The notes: generated from the sequence alone by a model not told the origin. 64,000 nt of DNA from Gadus chalcogrammus (GCF_026213295.1 NC_079421.1:22324671-22388670), one strand, 5' to 3'. Positions 1-12,350 are shown, counted from the stretch's first letter. Made by a program: numbers and translations.

Positions 1-47
<47 letters not shown>
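1..47. repeat. (AC)n microsatellite at the left edge
   Basis: Uninterrupted AC dinucleotides run from the first base, so the array is probably cut by the window edge. A second, slightly interrupted CA tract follows at 161-205. Confidence 0.95.
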
Positions 48-49
<2 letters not shown>

Positions 50-160
50 GACAAACACAGAAATACATACACAAACATATGGCAGAACATCACACTCAAT
101 TATACTGTCACTAAATTTACTCTGTGGAACACTACTGTTCACAATTTTCTGTATTGCCTC

Positions 161-201
<41 letters not shown>

Positions 202-205
202 ACAC

Positions 206-3200
206 ATGGGAAAGAAAACTGAAACTAACAAGAAATTGGTTTTCAAAAGAAAAGTCCTAAAGTGCCCGAGCTCATGGTTACAAAGGACACATTGGCCGGA
301 GTACAATGTGTACTGAGAACTGATGTTCTGAATGAATCTCATGTGTATCTGTAATGTACCTTTATTGTGTCTAGATAAGCATGGCATGGTGAAATATAGC
401 GTGTAGCACAGCACGGACAAGTGTCCATATGAGAGGTTGAGTCCTCTTTATAAAAGGGAACTATCTTTAGATTCTCTGACACGCCTTCAAAAGTGCCATT
501 GAAACATTTACAACCTCTTTGGGCCTTTGAGATGTCAAATGTGCCGTGTTGGAATAGCGTTACACGCTGGCATGCATACAGGAAATTCGGTTACTATGTT
601 TTGAATCAGTTACTATTATTAAGAACAACTCCTTAAGGACAAATTACATGTACTTCTACCACAATTAGGCATCCAATAATATAAAAAGATGCAATAACCC
701 TCTAACAACGTAATTAGTGCTCTTACCATGCTAGATCATCCTTATTCAAACTTATTCTATAAAAACGAATTAGTGTATTGCATAAATGCTTTACTTAAAA
801 GTCAAAGAAATTAAATAAATACATAAAGTGTATCTTTTGATAAAGAGTTATCAAGGCCGGATAGGCTTGCTAGAAGCATTTCTCCGTCCTCATTGCATCG
901 ATTCAGTAAATCATGGGAACGTCAGCTATGACCTATGCGGGTCACATGGCTCCGGGAGCGAGCCAAGGGCTGGAATGAGGTTACAGGTGGAATTTCCCTG
1001 GTCTCCTCACCCGGCGACGTCACAGCCAATGACAAAGCTTTACTACTGCTGCTGCCTAGCAATCAGACACCTGAGGACCTGAAACTCAGGTGACATGAGC
1101 GGCCGGCCGTGCTCACACAGAAACCTCTGATTAAGGAACTTCACCATCGACGGTTCCTCTATGATCTTTCTAAAGAAAACGGTACAATCCTGGGTTTGTA
1201 GCACAAAAAACGAGAAGTACGCTTTGGTCTTTCACAAGTTGATTTCTTAATTTCGGGCGTTCTGCCGCAACACGACACTGCAATGGCCAAGGCACATGTA
1301 TGTTGCCATCTTGTGGTTATTCATAGTATGTTGAAAAATACCAAAACGATGTTAACATTAGTGGCCAGATTAAATACATGTTGCTCCACGAAAATGGGAC
1401 ATCCATTTTCATTTTCTGTGTCTCCATACTTAGCAATGTGTTCATTTTGACATCAACGGAAGCGACATCCTGGTTCGTCGCCCTAAATCCTGTTCTGAAC
1501 CGAACAATCTAACATAAAACCCTGGTAGGCCTACTTCCGAAATAGTTTTTCGCACATCATTGTCTTTCTTTCAACCTACAGCCACTAAAAGAGACTATTT
1601 TTAGTCGTGGTATTATTAATATCCCTGCATTGCTCTTTATCCTGCCAGTGCACACAGCCAAGCGCTAATGGTCGATTCTGACCAGAAGAGCTCGGCCTCC
1701 TCTGGCAGAGCGGCTAAATCAATAAGCAGAGCCCCATTAGGGCGGGCGGGCAGTGCCCAGACGGAGCGAGCCGCGTAAGAAGATCCGCTGCTCTGTGCAC
1801 CGTCTCAACATTAATATGTGCCCTGCACAATAACACACAGCACAGCTCCCCATTGTCTTCCGGCCACTGACACACTGCTCAGCTGCTCTGCACAGGGTGA
1901 CATCACTGTCACATGATGAGTGCCAGGAATTTCATTAGCCTCTACCCAAAGTATTCTGTTCCCGGTTAGGCAAAGAAGAACCCTGGCCATTCAAATGCAA
2001 CCGTAGCCTTGTATTTTGTTGTTTAAGTACAGCAGGACGCCAGTCAGACGGGTCACGCAGGGTTCATGCGGTGTGTGTTGTTGATTCGCCTCCTGGTTTG
2101 GAAGTCACTGCGAGTGAATTATGCATGACTTTGACCATGAGACACAGACAGAGGGAAGACACCACAGTTCGATGATGGAGCAGAAAACCGAAGACACTTG
2201 TCAGGTTAATTCAGAGCAAACAGCCACCATCAAACTAAAACATAGCCACTTATAGCGGGTAATCCGCTGGAGTGGAGAAAGCAGTTTCCAGTAATGTGCC
2301 AGGAAGGGGAGACTTTCTGGGAGGGGAGAGAAATTAGGCTATCCAGCTGGCCTTGTCTGATATGGGCAAGGCCGCCACAAGTCCCCTAGGCTCTCCCCCC
2401 TCAACCCTGCGTCACAAAGCCCTTTGGCTGGGGGGAAAAAGGACGAAAGGCATCCAATGGGATCCAGCCGGGTCGTCCCATGACACAAGCATCTCAACCG
2501 AAATATGTAAACATCTGGTAAACATTTGGACTGCCCTGAAGCGGGGTGATCAACAGTCTTGAGAGAACAACATTTCGCTAAACACAGCGGACATGTGTGC
2601 CGGCTGCTGGAGATTAAGTAGAAGCAGGACACAGAAAAAGATTGTATAGGGCTATAGTGAAATAGTTTTAACACACATGTTAGGACCATTCTCTGGACTT
2701 TCCTACGACGAGTACATTTGTAGAATTTCAAACAATATCTCAAATCCATTTTTTTATGTGGCTTAATGGCCATCTGAAACAGAAAGCATGTAGGATTGTA
2801 GGAATAACCTAGGATATAGCCTAGGGTTTACATGACCTCCCAACAACAGGAACCCATTCACACACTGCACGTCACATGTCAGGCGGGTGGAGGAGACACA
2901 GACAGGCAGGGGGGCAGCAGCAGCTACACCCATCAGTGGAGTCACTTATCCCTGGGCTGTTCTCATCTGATGAAGGCAATTCAGGCTGTGGATCATTGCC
3001 GCGGTGACACCGCCACACGCAGTGGGAGTACATCGAAGATTAACTATAACACGTGACATTACCAAGACCTAAAGAAATTAACAAATATTTAGCAAACCGT
3101 CGTGTGTACTCTGAATTAAACAGTGTAATGAAATTTTAAAAAAAAATACATAAGACTCAAACATTTCGTGGCGTTCGTGGTTAAGTTATTTCCCATTAAA

Positions 3201-3908
3201 CCAAAGACTTACCCTGGTACACAGTTGCGTCCTGTTCATGTATCTCCCAGCAGCCTGCGCCTTTTCACACCATAAGTCCTGGTGCGTCTCTGTACTCAGT
3301 ATATAGTCCCAGGTCCTTCTCTGAACTCAGTCACTGAGGTTTACATCCTCCAGAAACCACCCTGAGCCTCTGGGAGCCTGGCGGTAGCTCCTACTTTCCC
3401 CCGACAGCAATAGCTGATGCGTGGGGAATTCCTCGCAGTCACATTTTCCTGGGAAGTGATTGGCTGGCGGCCACCACGGCGCCTCTCATGCTCCTCTCAG
3501 CGTGGAGGAGGAGAGCGCCTCTGCTAGGCGTGCGGGTCTTGATGTTGTTCACTATGTTGTCCGCGCTATGGTCTCAACATGTTGTCATCACCTGGACCTG
3601 GACGTGATAAGAAAGGTGAATCTGTGGTGTCCACGTTGTCCCGGGAAGAAGTCCGCTTGCGGTGCCTCTGCTACTTTGAGTGAGGATGTCAACTTTGTTT
3701 TCCCCATTGGGCGGGGTTTGCCTTTTCCTCATCAGCCACCCTGAGACATGACAGCTGTTCATCTGTTCATCTGAGATACTGAGGAGCTGAATGTGTATAC
3801 TGAAGATAAATGTTTGTGCTTGAAGTGATTAAATACGTTTTTTACATGTGTGACTTTTATATTGTGATGGAAATGTGTTATTGGCTATGATCCCCCCAAA
3901 AAGAGACG
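206..3908. other. Intergenic stretch, no gene supported
   Basis: No open frame here resembles a known protein, and the short frames lack splice context. Two parts stand out. 1630-1960 is mixed-composition sequence, richer than its surroundings, that could be a conserved noncoding element. 3207-3480 has a possible minus-strand leader: an inverted CCAAT (attgg) near 3458, a TATA-like string near 3300 and a good donor (GTAAGT read on the minus strand) at 3207-3212. I see no coding evidence for that leader. Confidence 0.5.
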
Positions 3909-3980
3909 TTCCCATACCGGGAGTCGAACCCGGGCCGCCTGGGTGAAAACCAGGAATCCTAACCGCTAGACCATATGGGA
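3909..3980 (-). tRNA. tRNA-Glu (anticodon TTC)
   Basis: Read on the minus strand, this 72-base segment is a complete nuclear tRNA. The acceptor stem TCCCATA pairs with TATGGGA. The A box (TGGTCTAGCGGTTAGGATTC) and the B box (GGTTCGACTCC) are both intact. The anticodon stem CCTGG/CCAGG encloses TTTTCAC, giving anticodon TTC, which reads Glu codons. There is no intron and CCA is not encoded, as expected for a eukaryote. It matches the common vertebrate tRNA-Glu-TTC from memory, and the intact boxes suggest a functional RNA polymerase III gene. Confidence 0.96.
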
Positions 3981-4355
3981 GACGAGAGAGAAAGGCCATA
4001 TTGGCTTAGATGTATGTAACCTATTGGGTAATTTCTACTTATTCCAATAATTTACCTATTACTACTGAAATGTAATAAACATGTAGAAATTAGACTTTCT
4101 TCGTGTTTATATTTAAATAATAAAATAGGTGTAGTGCTTGGGAAGACGATGTGGCGTTACGTCAGTTAAGAGTCTTATGTTTTAATATCTGGTGATTTAT
4201 AAAGAATCACCGAATATTGTGACTCATTTGAAGACCTGTTTTTATACATTTTGTTTCAAATATATATTATACATTTTGAGTTATTAATTGAATAGGAAAC
4301 GTTTTTTGATCACGCGCATTTCGAAATTGTTATCCATGGGTGTTACATTGGCGAA

Positions 4356-4374
4356 TAGCGTCACCTAGTGGCCA
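4356..4374 (-). promoter_or_regulatory. CTCF-like binding motif
   Basis: TAGCGTCACCTAGTGGCCA differs at only 3 of 19 positions from the reverse complement of the recalled vertebrate CTCF consensus (TGGCCACCAGGGGGCGCTA). It lies 0.9 kb upstream of the ube2a start codon. This is a motif match only; occupancy is unknown. Confidence 0.5.
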
Positions 4375-4683
4375 ATCCCACCTACTAGTCAACTCCACCT
4401 ACTGATCAACAACACCTATCCTACTAGTCAACCCCACCTACTGGTCAACCCCACCTACTGGTCAACACCACCTTCTGGTCAACCCAACCTACAGGTCAAC
4501 CCCACACACTGGCCAACCCGACCTTCTGATCAACATCACCTAGTCAACCCCGCATTCTGGTCAACCCCACCTTCTGGTCAACCCCACCTACAGTTCCACC
4601 CGACCTACAGGTTAACCGAACCTACTGATCAACATCACCTACTGGTCAACCCGACCTACTGGTCAACACCACCTTCTGGTCAA
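4375..4683. repeat. 17-bp minisatellite, degenerate, about 17 copies
   Basis: Units close to GGTCAACCCCACCTACT repeat about 17-18 times with point changes and a few short gaps (AACATCACC variants). The array begins directly after a CTCF-like motif at 4356-4374. The units keep part of that motif (CCACCT.CTGGTCA), so the array may have grown from it. Confidence 0.85.
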
Positions 4684-4807
4684 TCCTTAACGACAGGCAC
4701 CTTACTGATAACCTACTGAACAGTCTGTCGAGGATACACTGTTTACTTCAGGATTCAAGACACTTTTCCAATCAGACTTTGGTTAACAGTAAAAACGTTA
4801 GATACGA

Positions 4808-4832
4808 CTTATTTATTTATTTATTTATTTAT
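4808..4832. repeat. (ATTT)n microsatellite
   Basis: About six tandem TATT/ATTT units upstream of ube2a. Confidence 0.85.
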
Positions 4833-5309
4833 TACATGCATGTTTTTAACATGAGTGATGCCTTATTACCGTATTAACGAAATTGTTTTATGCTCCATCC
4901 AAAATACTGTTGCTAAACAAATGACGTAATTCGTACTGGAACGACACAAGTCAGGTATTGGGTGTACAGGTATAACTAACGTGGAGTATTTGCAAAAAAA
5001 ATACTCAACACTTACTCTTGTAAATACATCTCATTCCATTTTTCCTAATTTATCTTCTAAATTATGTTTCAATTTGCATATATCTCTGCCTATTTCATCA
5101 GAACACAGGGTGAGATTTGGTGTAGTCCCCCCCTCCGCAGAGAGTGGTATCGCCCTACCACTCGATACGGCAGCAGGCCAGCACAGGCAGAAGATACTCA
5201 ACAACTAATAAACACTAGTTAGCCGTATTATAAAGTATAAGAAATCCAGCCGGGTTTATAATCTAAAGCGAATTTGTATGCTTGCGATTAGGGCAACCGC
5301 GTGACCACG

Positions 5310-7533
5310 ATGTCAACCCCGGCCAGACGACGACTCATGAGAGATTTTAAACGGTAAGGAAACAGAAAAACAAGCAGCGATGGTAACGCTATAGCTAGCG
5401 TTAGCGTCCGATGCTAGCTTTGCTAGCCGTCGCTTACATGGTGTAAACGGGCCACAACTCTGAGTGGACACCGATATATGTTTATGAAATTATACCTGGA
5501 GGTTATTGGATCGTAATCTGTGTTTAGTTGGGGGACAGGCCACCTGTTAGGCGTGTTGAGGACAATGAGAAGTGAGCTGTAGCTGCTAGCTGCCTGCTGA
5601 CGCTGGGTGTCACGTCACTCATCTTAGATGGAAATAACTTGGTCGAAATGGGTTCGGAAGGAAACTCTGATCCGGGTGGTGGCTGGTCTTTATGTGAAAG
5701 GTGTCGTGGTCGATTCAAATCTGAATAATTTGGAATGATTGTGATGGTTTTAATGTTGTTTTATACATATACAGTGCATACAGGGTCTATGGTATACGCT
5801 ACATTACATATGGATGTGTGTCTGGCCCAGTGCAGCTCGCTGGGGACACCTCGATGATTGAGATTGTACTCCCTGCATTAGCAAAATTTGATGTCTAACG
5901 GGGTCAAAATATGCTATTTTGTGATTATAAAACGCATTCAACACGTGCTCCTAGTGTTGATTACAGTCAAACCCCAGGAGTCCTGTGAACTCTGACCTAT
6001 TAACAAAGCGGTCACAAGTGAGATTTCACATGAGATGATAAATCCATCTTATTTACTAGTGAATAAAGCTCGATGGCAATGGCAACCCCAGTTGTTTTCT
6101 TGGAAAGTGTATAAATAATCACCTTTACGAGACATATCAGACACCCCAGCACAGCTGAGGTTATTTTGGTTAGCTTCTCTATTTTGCTTTGTATTTCTTT
6201 CTTGACATCTAGCAGTGTTGGTCAAATTTTAATCTGTTCTTCATTGCATTGCAAGGCTGCAAGAAGACCCCCCAGCCGGGGTGAGTGGAGCTCCGTCCGA
6301 GAATAATATTATGGTCTGGAATGCTGTCATATTTGGGTGAGTGTATAACATGTTAATTTAAAAGTGGTCAGACCTATGCATATAAGTATTTTGGCAAACA
6401 CAATATGCGAAGATCATTTCATCTAAACTTTAACTATCATATTATGCATCAACTGGTGGCTTTAAAAAGTCCCAGATTCCATTAATTTATTGTAATTCAG
6501 TGTCCAAAAATTAAACTATGTTGTGTCTTAATCATGTTTTCGTTTCTTTTTCAGACCAGAGGGAACACCCTTTGAAGATGGTAGGTTATCGCCACGTCTA
6601 CATTAGCTCATATCGGCCCTGGCTGATAAAAGTACATTGGTTGCAATACACCTGGCAAATTACGATGACGGTTGAATAACGTCCAAATTCCTTTCAATGC
6701 TATTTAACCAATCAAACAATCATTTGAAGGACGTGTCATTTAAGCTCATGATAGAAGCTGATGCTTTTGGCTTGTATCCATGTTTTATTCAAGGCACTTT
6801 TATTCCCCAACATGCCATTTTTTTTATGGGCAATTCAAGCAGTGTTGAGGGACAAATAGAAGCCCTGTAGGCCTTGAGGTGATGTTCTAAACACATGCAT
6901 TTTGACTTAAGCCTTGCTTTTCTTAATCCTAGGAACCTTTAAACTCACTATCGAGTTCACAGAAGAGTATCCAAATAAACCCCCAACAGTGCGTTTTGTC
7001 TCCAAAATGTTTCATCCAAATGGTAAGTTTTAGTAGTATTCATGCAACCTTAAGTCAAATTCAAAAAAAGTGTAGTGTCTTAATGTTTTCCCTTCATTTT
7101 CTTTTTTTGCAGTTTATGCCGATGGCAGCATATGTTTAGACATTCTACAGAATCGCTGGAGTCCAACTTATGATGTTTCTTCAATATTAACTTCAATACA
7201 GGTATTTTATCTATTCACACACATCCACAGCATACGTGTTGCCATTCACAAAGAGTTGTAATAAGTGTTGCAAAGTATACTTGCAGCTGCATATTTCTTC
7301 GGGAGTATCAATGCTGGGGTATGGGGTAAACCGGGAGTTGTATGTTCATTTCATGAGCTGCAGCTGTGGAGAAGATTCAAATGTGTTTTTGTTTGTCTGC
7401 TCAGTCTTTACTGGATGAGCCCAATCCAAACAGCCCGGCCAACAGCCAGGCCGCCCAGCTGTACCAGGAGAACAAGCGGGAGTACGAGAAGAGGGTGTCG
7501 GCTATTGTCGAGCAGAGTTGGCGTGATTGTTGA
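5310..7533 (+). CDS. ube2a: E2 ubiquitin-conjugating enzyme UBE2A (RAD6 homolog)
   Basis: This E2 enzyme works with RAD18 (PCNA monoubiquitination) and RNF20/40 (H2B monoubiquitination) in the nucleus. Exons: 5310-5353, 6256-6336, 6555-6580, 6933-7022, 7113-7201 and 7405-7533. All junctions are GT-AG and in phase, giving 152 aa, the normal family length. The start is [15 protein letters not shown]. The core [19 protein letters not shown] holds the HPN motif and the active Cys at residue 88. It is UBE2A rather than UBE2B by [21 protein letters not shown] and the ending SWRDC (UBE2B has MQWNAV, LVIEFSEEY and SWNDS). It lies next to nkrf as on human Xq24 and runs convergently toward it. Longer frames at 7236-7642 include intron 5 and are not genes. 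Confidence 0.97.
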
Positions 7534-8229
7534 CACGTGTGTTTGTTTGCAAAGTATAAAAAAAAATGTCCGCCACAAGAGTAAAGACTACACAGATCAT
7601 GTGATGAAAAACGATCATACACACAATCTGACAGTTTTCTAATGTGTCTGTCCCATAGTTGTATAATGTCGTGTTGTGGCATCGCATTCTGCAGATGCTG
7701 TTGTTGGGCGGTAGCATGTTAAAGTAAATGTACCTGGTTAGATCTGGGTAACTTCTTCGATGCACCAAATTTTCCCTTCACCTCCAAACAAAACATTTTT
7801 CTGAGTCACCCACCAAGGTTGGGCCACCATGATTGACACTTGTACTTAAGCTTAAGTGTGGATTGCAGTTGCAGTGTCAAAACATACATTTATATTTGTA
7901 TTTTTAGAGGATGTTACCATGTGTTCAATATTATGTTTCTTTTTAGCATTTTTGAATACCTTTTGAAGAAAATGTATGATGGGTTACTAGAAAATGTGCG
8001 ATGGGTCTGCGTGTGACAGACGGTGTGCTGGTGCTGACATCCATCTCTTACAATCAATGCCTTTGAGATATGCAGGCTGGATTTCTAGTTACTGGCTCTA
8101 GACTACATGTTCAAGCCATGCCTTTTACTATATACATTTTCTTTACTTGACTATCCAGACATGTTAAGGATTGAATTATGTGCCCTTTCCAGGCACTTGG
8201 GTTGAGTGTTATGCTACCCCTTCACAACA

Positions 8230-8235
8230 AATAAA
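8230..8235 (+). terminator. Poly(A) signal of ube2a
   Basis: AATAAA about 700 bases after the ube2a stop, followed by AC/T-rich sequence. It faces the nkrf signal on the other strand, so the two 3' ends converge within about 200 bases. Confidence 0.6.
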
Positions 8236-8423
8236 CTCAAACTGACTCGACTTCCTGAACATTGGTATCTTTCGTAGATGCGGTCTTCAGTTTAACTTTC
8301 CGCTAGTAGGATGTAACAAAATATTTATCTTGTAGATAAAATTAACAAGCCGTTTTCGTCATGGCCCTTTAAGTTCCTTTTGAGAAAATCTACGTCTCAA
8401 CGTTTAGTTGGTTTCCGGTTTAA

Positions 8424-8429
8424 TTTATT
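8424..8429 (-). terminator. Poly(A) signal of nkrf
   Basis: AATAAA on the minus strand about 560 bases beyond the nkrf stop. It would give a short 3' UTR ending near 8400, convergent with ube2a. Confidence 0.55.
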
Positions 8430-8989
8430 CAATCACATGTAAAACAAGCAGACATTCACACAAATGAAACACCAGACAGTTAACAAGATCACAGCTTTCA
8501 CAATTCCATGTGAAGATAGTTTAACACGTAGCTTTCAATTGAAAATACACATTGCCAGTGCTATTTTGAATTTGAGTTCTATCAACGTAAGATTGGGCAT
8601 ATAGTTTTCTTCGCTGTCATGGTACTTAACATGTAGTTGCATATTCTGCTACAGTGAAAGTTATTGAGGGGAAAAAAAGAAGGGTTTCTGGCCAAATTTC
8701 AGCGATGTTTAATGAACAAATAACCAAGGCATTTGAATATGAAAGCACTGAAAACAAGCATGTAGTGCAGAGACAAACAATAGACTTGTGGAATGGCAAT
8801 CTTTTTTTAAAACTAAAACCTTATTCAGGCTTAAACCATAACGGCAGAGGAATGTAGAAACATCCGAGTTTCTAAAAGATACCCTACTATTAATCTGTTT
8901 TGTATTGTGGTACGAGTCAGTCTCCAGTATGAATACTACGGTCATACATTTGTCCCGAGGTCCATGCCAACGACCAGTGTTCATGCAGA

Positions 8990-11513
8990 TCAGTGAGACG
9001 CCTGAGGCTTCACCAGCTCGTAGCGGCCGACCTGGCCTTCCTGTAGCAGCTGACCGATGAGCTGGTCTTTATGTACCTTGCGGCTGACAACTAGAAAGCG
9101 TTGCCGGCCCTGTCCGTACGACTTGCTGCGTAGGCCGTATTTCTGGGATATGTGGTGGATCTGCTTTCGCTCGTCGTTGTTCAGGTCGCTGGAGAAGCGC
9201 AGGTCATCTTGGCGTTCAGAGGTGGCGTAGTTTCGGATGATGTCTTCGATGTCTCGCTTGCTGAGCTGATTCGAAGGCTTGTCCATGTCCATGCCGAGAC
9301 CTTCTCTGGAGAACTGCTCCTTGACCTTGATGGGCTCTGCGATCCCCTCGCCGTCCCTGCCCAGTCCACCCCCCTTCCAGCCCATCTTGCGGAGGAGCTG
9401 GTTCCCGATGTTGTCCTCCTTGATCTCCTGCTTGATGCTCTCTTCATTCGAACGCGCCAGGATCTGATGGCGTGATATGGCATCGCAGTGACCGTCCTTC
9501 CTGAGGTTGGACTTAACCACGGCCTGCGTCTGTCTCAAGGTAGCCAGGGCCTCCTCCGCTGCGATGTGTTTCACTATTTTTTTGGGCCCGAGTCCCGCGG
9601 CGACATACTGTCCTTCCAGGTACACCTCGCATCTCCAGCGGTGGTCGGGCAACACGGTAAACTTGTAGTCGGCCGATACTTTATTAAACTGAGCAGTGTC
9701 GTTGATGATGCAGATGGCATTATCTGAGTTTTCAAGAATAACCAACTCACTCAAGTGCTTTTTCCTGCCGACCTGTTGGCCAAACCAGCCACTAGAGGGA
9801 TCCGACTGATGGTTTCCTCTGGGATGCTGCTGTTGCTGCTGTTGCTGCTGCTGCTCTTGCTGCTGCTGCTGCTCTTGTTCCCGGGCTGCCTGATTCATGC
9901 GCAGCTTCCTCACTGCCTCCTCGGCTGCTGTGTGCTTCGAGCTCTTCTTCGTGCCCCTAGACTGGGCCACCAGCTCCTCCTGCAGGTAGACGCTACAGAG
10001 CCAGTAACTGCTGTTTGGGACCAGGTCAAACTTGTAGTCGATCTTCATGCGGTTAAAGGCGGCAGAGTTGTTCAGTATGCATATGGCATCGTGAGCGTTG
10101 TCAACGACCACAAATTCTGTCCAGTGTTTACGTTTGTCAGGCTCATATTGGCCCTTCGAGCTAGGCGTCGGCTTGTCCTCTGGATTACGAAGGGCAGGCA
10201 AAAAGGCTGGGGTGGGACTGTGCATCTGACATACCACGATGTCGGTGACAACAGAGTGTCTATACTTGCGCTGCACAATACGAACTTCAGCCGGCTTCAG
10301 GAAGAGTTTCACGGCCTGCTCTGAGGCACGGTCCCTGGCTCCGTTCTTACTGCCCGAGTATCCAGTGGCGAGATAAACACACTGGCACCTCAACTCGCAC
10401 GCGTAGCCTTCCGTCAGTACCTTCCTGTTCTTCGGGAGGTCGGCTTGAGGGATATCCTTCAGGTTGACATAAATATACTCGGGGTTGGTCTTGCAGGCCT
10501 GGATGCTGCGGCTCAGCATGAAGTTGTAGTTGGGCGAGTCGGTCCCGGTCATGTACATGGGGTCTCTTAAGGAGACGGCTAGTGCAGCGGACACGCTGGT
10601 GATCAGTCGCTGTTTCTCCTCCATGAGGGCTGAGGGTATGGGCCGAGGCGGGGGCAGCGCCGCCGACTGTGCCTGGCTGGGGCTGACCCTGCCTGGGCTG
10701 TTGTAGACCCGGCTGAACGGCCGGCTGGAGGAGGAGGAGGAGGAGGGCCGGTCCTGGGGACCGTAGCCCGACCCCTGCCGCCCGGCGTCCCACGCTGTCG
10801 ATCGGTTCCCTCCGCTGTACCCCTCGTGCCTGGTGGGCTGCGAGTAGGAATCGGAACCCCGGGAGCCGTGCGCTTCGTACTTCGCGGTGTAGTCCTGCTG
10901 CGTCTTGGCCATGTAGTTGGAGGTGGCCCCGCGGGCCGCATAGCCTAGACCGGGGCCGGTACTCGTGCTTCCCGAGGGGACGTCTCTGTCTCTATCCCGG
11001 GTCCTGTCCCTGTCCCGATCCCTCCAGGAGTCCGAGCCGAAGGACGGCACTCTGTCGAAGGCGGACCTGGGGGCGGAGTAACCCTGGGCCCTCCCGCCGC
11101 CGTAGGAGGGCTGCTCGGCCTCCCATGGCCGCGCGCCATGGGGGTCGCTCCTTTTGCGCTCCTTGTCGTTCTCCTTCTCATCAGTGCCGGCTCCGCCGCC
11201 ACTGCTCCCCCCACTGACAAAGTGCACAGGCTCAAAGCGCGCTCTGGCACCAAACTTTGATATGGGCATTTTCCTTATAGGCTCTTCTCCTGTTACAAAA
11301 CGGCACAACGACAATGTTTAGACCCCTTGATTGACATGATGGGTCAACGGTACACCGTACACATGGGTAAATACAAATAATGTTATATTGTGTGTAATTA
11401 TGATACATGCGTAATCACTTACTGCCATCCGATGAATTGGGTCTCTTTTTTGCTTCAGAATTTGTACTCAGGTCAAAGGAGGGCATTTCGCCAATGCTAA
11501 GCCCTTCTGCCAT
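8990..11513 (-). CDS. nkrf: NF-kappa-B-repressing factor NKRF
   Basis: NKRF is a nucleolar/nuclear RNA-binding repressor; in mammals it silences NF-kB targets and assists XRN2/DHX15 in pre-rRNA processing. Exon 1 coding is 11423-11513 (MAEGLSIGEMPSFDLSTNSE) and exon 2 is 11289 down to 8990, giving 796 aa. The single open frame continues to an apparent Met at 11314, but that part is intron: a good acceptor (TTTTGTAACAG) sits just before 11289, and exon 1 restores the conserved MAEG...GEMPS N-terminus. Visible parts: FEPVHF motif; CIQACKTNPEYIY block; two double-stranded-RNA-binding-like repeats at about 425-495 and 535-610; G-patch at about 656-700 (GNQLLRKMGWKGGGLG); R3H-type C-terminus. A glutamine-rich linker at about 500-520 is absent from the human protein as I recall it. 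Neighbours ube2a and septin6 match human order. Confidence 0.95.
9826..9882. repeat. CAG/CTG-type repeat encoding a Gln tract in nkrf
   Basis: Imperfect CTG triplets on the plus strand encode runs of Gln with two Glu interruptions in nkrf, between the two RNA-binding-like repeats. CTC (Glu) and CTG units alternate, as in slippage-derived repeats. Confidence 0.85.
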
Positions 11514-12350
11514 TACCAGCACCTTACAGTCAGAGCCAGGCCATACCTATCAATGAAAGGTGCGGTGTTATTCTGACAGGTTAATCAACAGATCATGGGC
11601 TCAACTTTCTATGAAAGACGTGGACCAGACGAACAGTACAGAAAATGATTGCCCAACAACGATCATCAAAACACTGCCTCTAACAACTACCTGTTTCCCG
11701 CCGACCTTCCCACGCCAATCACGCAGGTACGGCCCCCCTCACCGACCACTCACATGTACATTGTCACACGTATGGAGGCGCCGTAGACGCGGTTTTCGAG
11801 GTAAACAACAGCACGAGGCCTGCGTACCGGAGTGACGCAGTAACCCTAAACCCCACGGCTCTCTGGACCAGAACCCGAGCGGAAACCTGCCCGCTAAATT
11901 AACTCATCTACCGGGCGTTATTCGCTACGGGATCACGATGAAGAGGTGTGTTGGGGTCTTACCTTACGACGTAGACCCGGTCCGGCGAATCATCATCCGT
12001 GGTTTAGCAGAGAATTGAACTGTACCGGAGCGATGTGTATCGGCTAGCGAGCTAGCTGCTAACAGCTAACTAGCTTTGAGTGTTTTGTGGACGCAGACTA
12101 GCTGGCTTAGCTAACACCAGTAGCATCAACTCCGCAACACCTTGCAGTGTAGCTTCCAGGACTAAACCGGCCCGCAGTTTTGAAAAAGCGATGCAAATCT
12201 TGTTCTGGATACGGCTGTTTAAACTGTAGGGGAAGTCGCCACAACCAACTAGTTCTCCGTTAACGCTACAGAAGCGTCCATTTTCTGTCCGACTACTGTA
12301 GGAATCATGGCGGCTGTCACTGACTGCACTGGCCCACAATGCATTGCGGG
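11514..12350 (-). promoter_or_regulatory. nkrf 5' leader and promoter region
   Basis: A minus-strand donor (GTAAGACC) marks a likely noncoding exon ending at 11963, upstream of the coding exon at 11513. The region 11700-12330 is rich in CpG compared with its surroundings. It contains GGAATCATGGCGGC (YY1-like ATGGCGGC) at 12301-12314 and CCCACAATGCATTGCGGG at 12333-12350. The second string resembles the ZNF143/THAP11 promoter element. No TATA box is evident. The exact start site is not determinable. Confidence 0.5.

Noticed and set aside
7236..7642. Frames overlapping the last ube2a intron and exon
   Set aside because: They read through the intron or use a different frame from the verified E2 exon.
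9152..10324. Plus-strand frames opposite nkrf, one with a long Leu run
   Set aside because: The Leu run is the complement of the Gln codons of nkrf; no independent support.
11290..11314. Met at 11314 as the nkrf start (774-codon frame)
   Set aside because: It lies upstream of a clear acceptor ending at 11290. The exon at 11423-11513 supplies the conserved MAEG...GEMPS start in the right phase.
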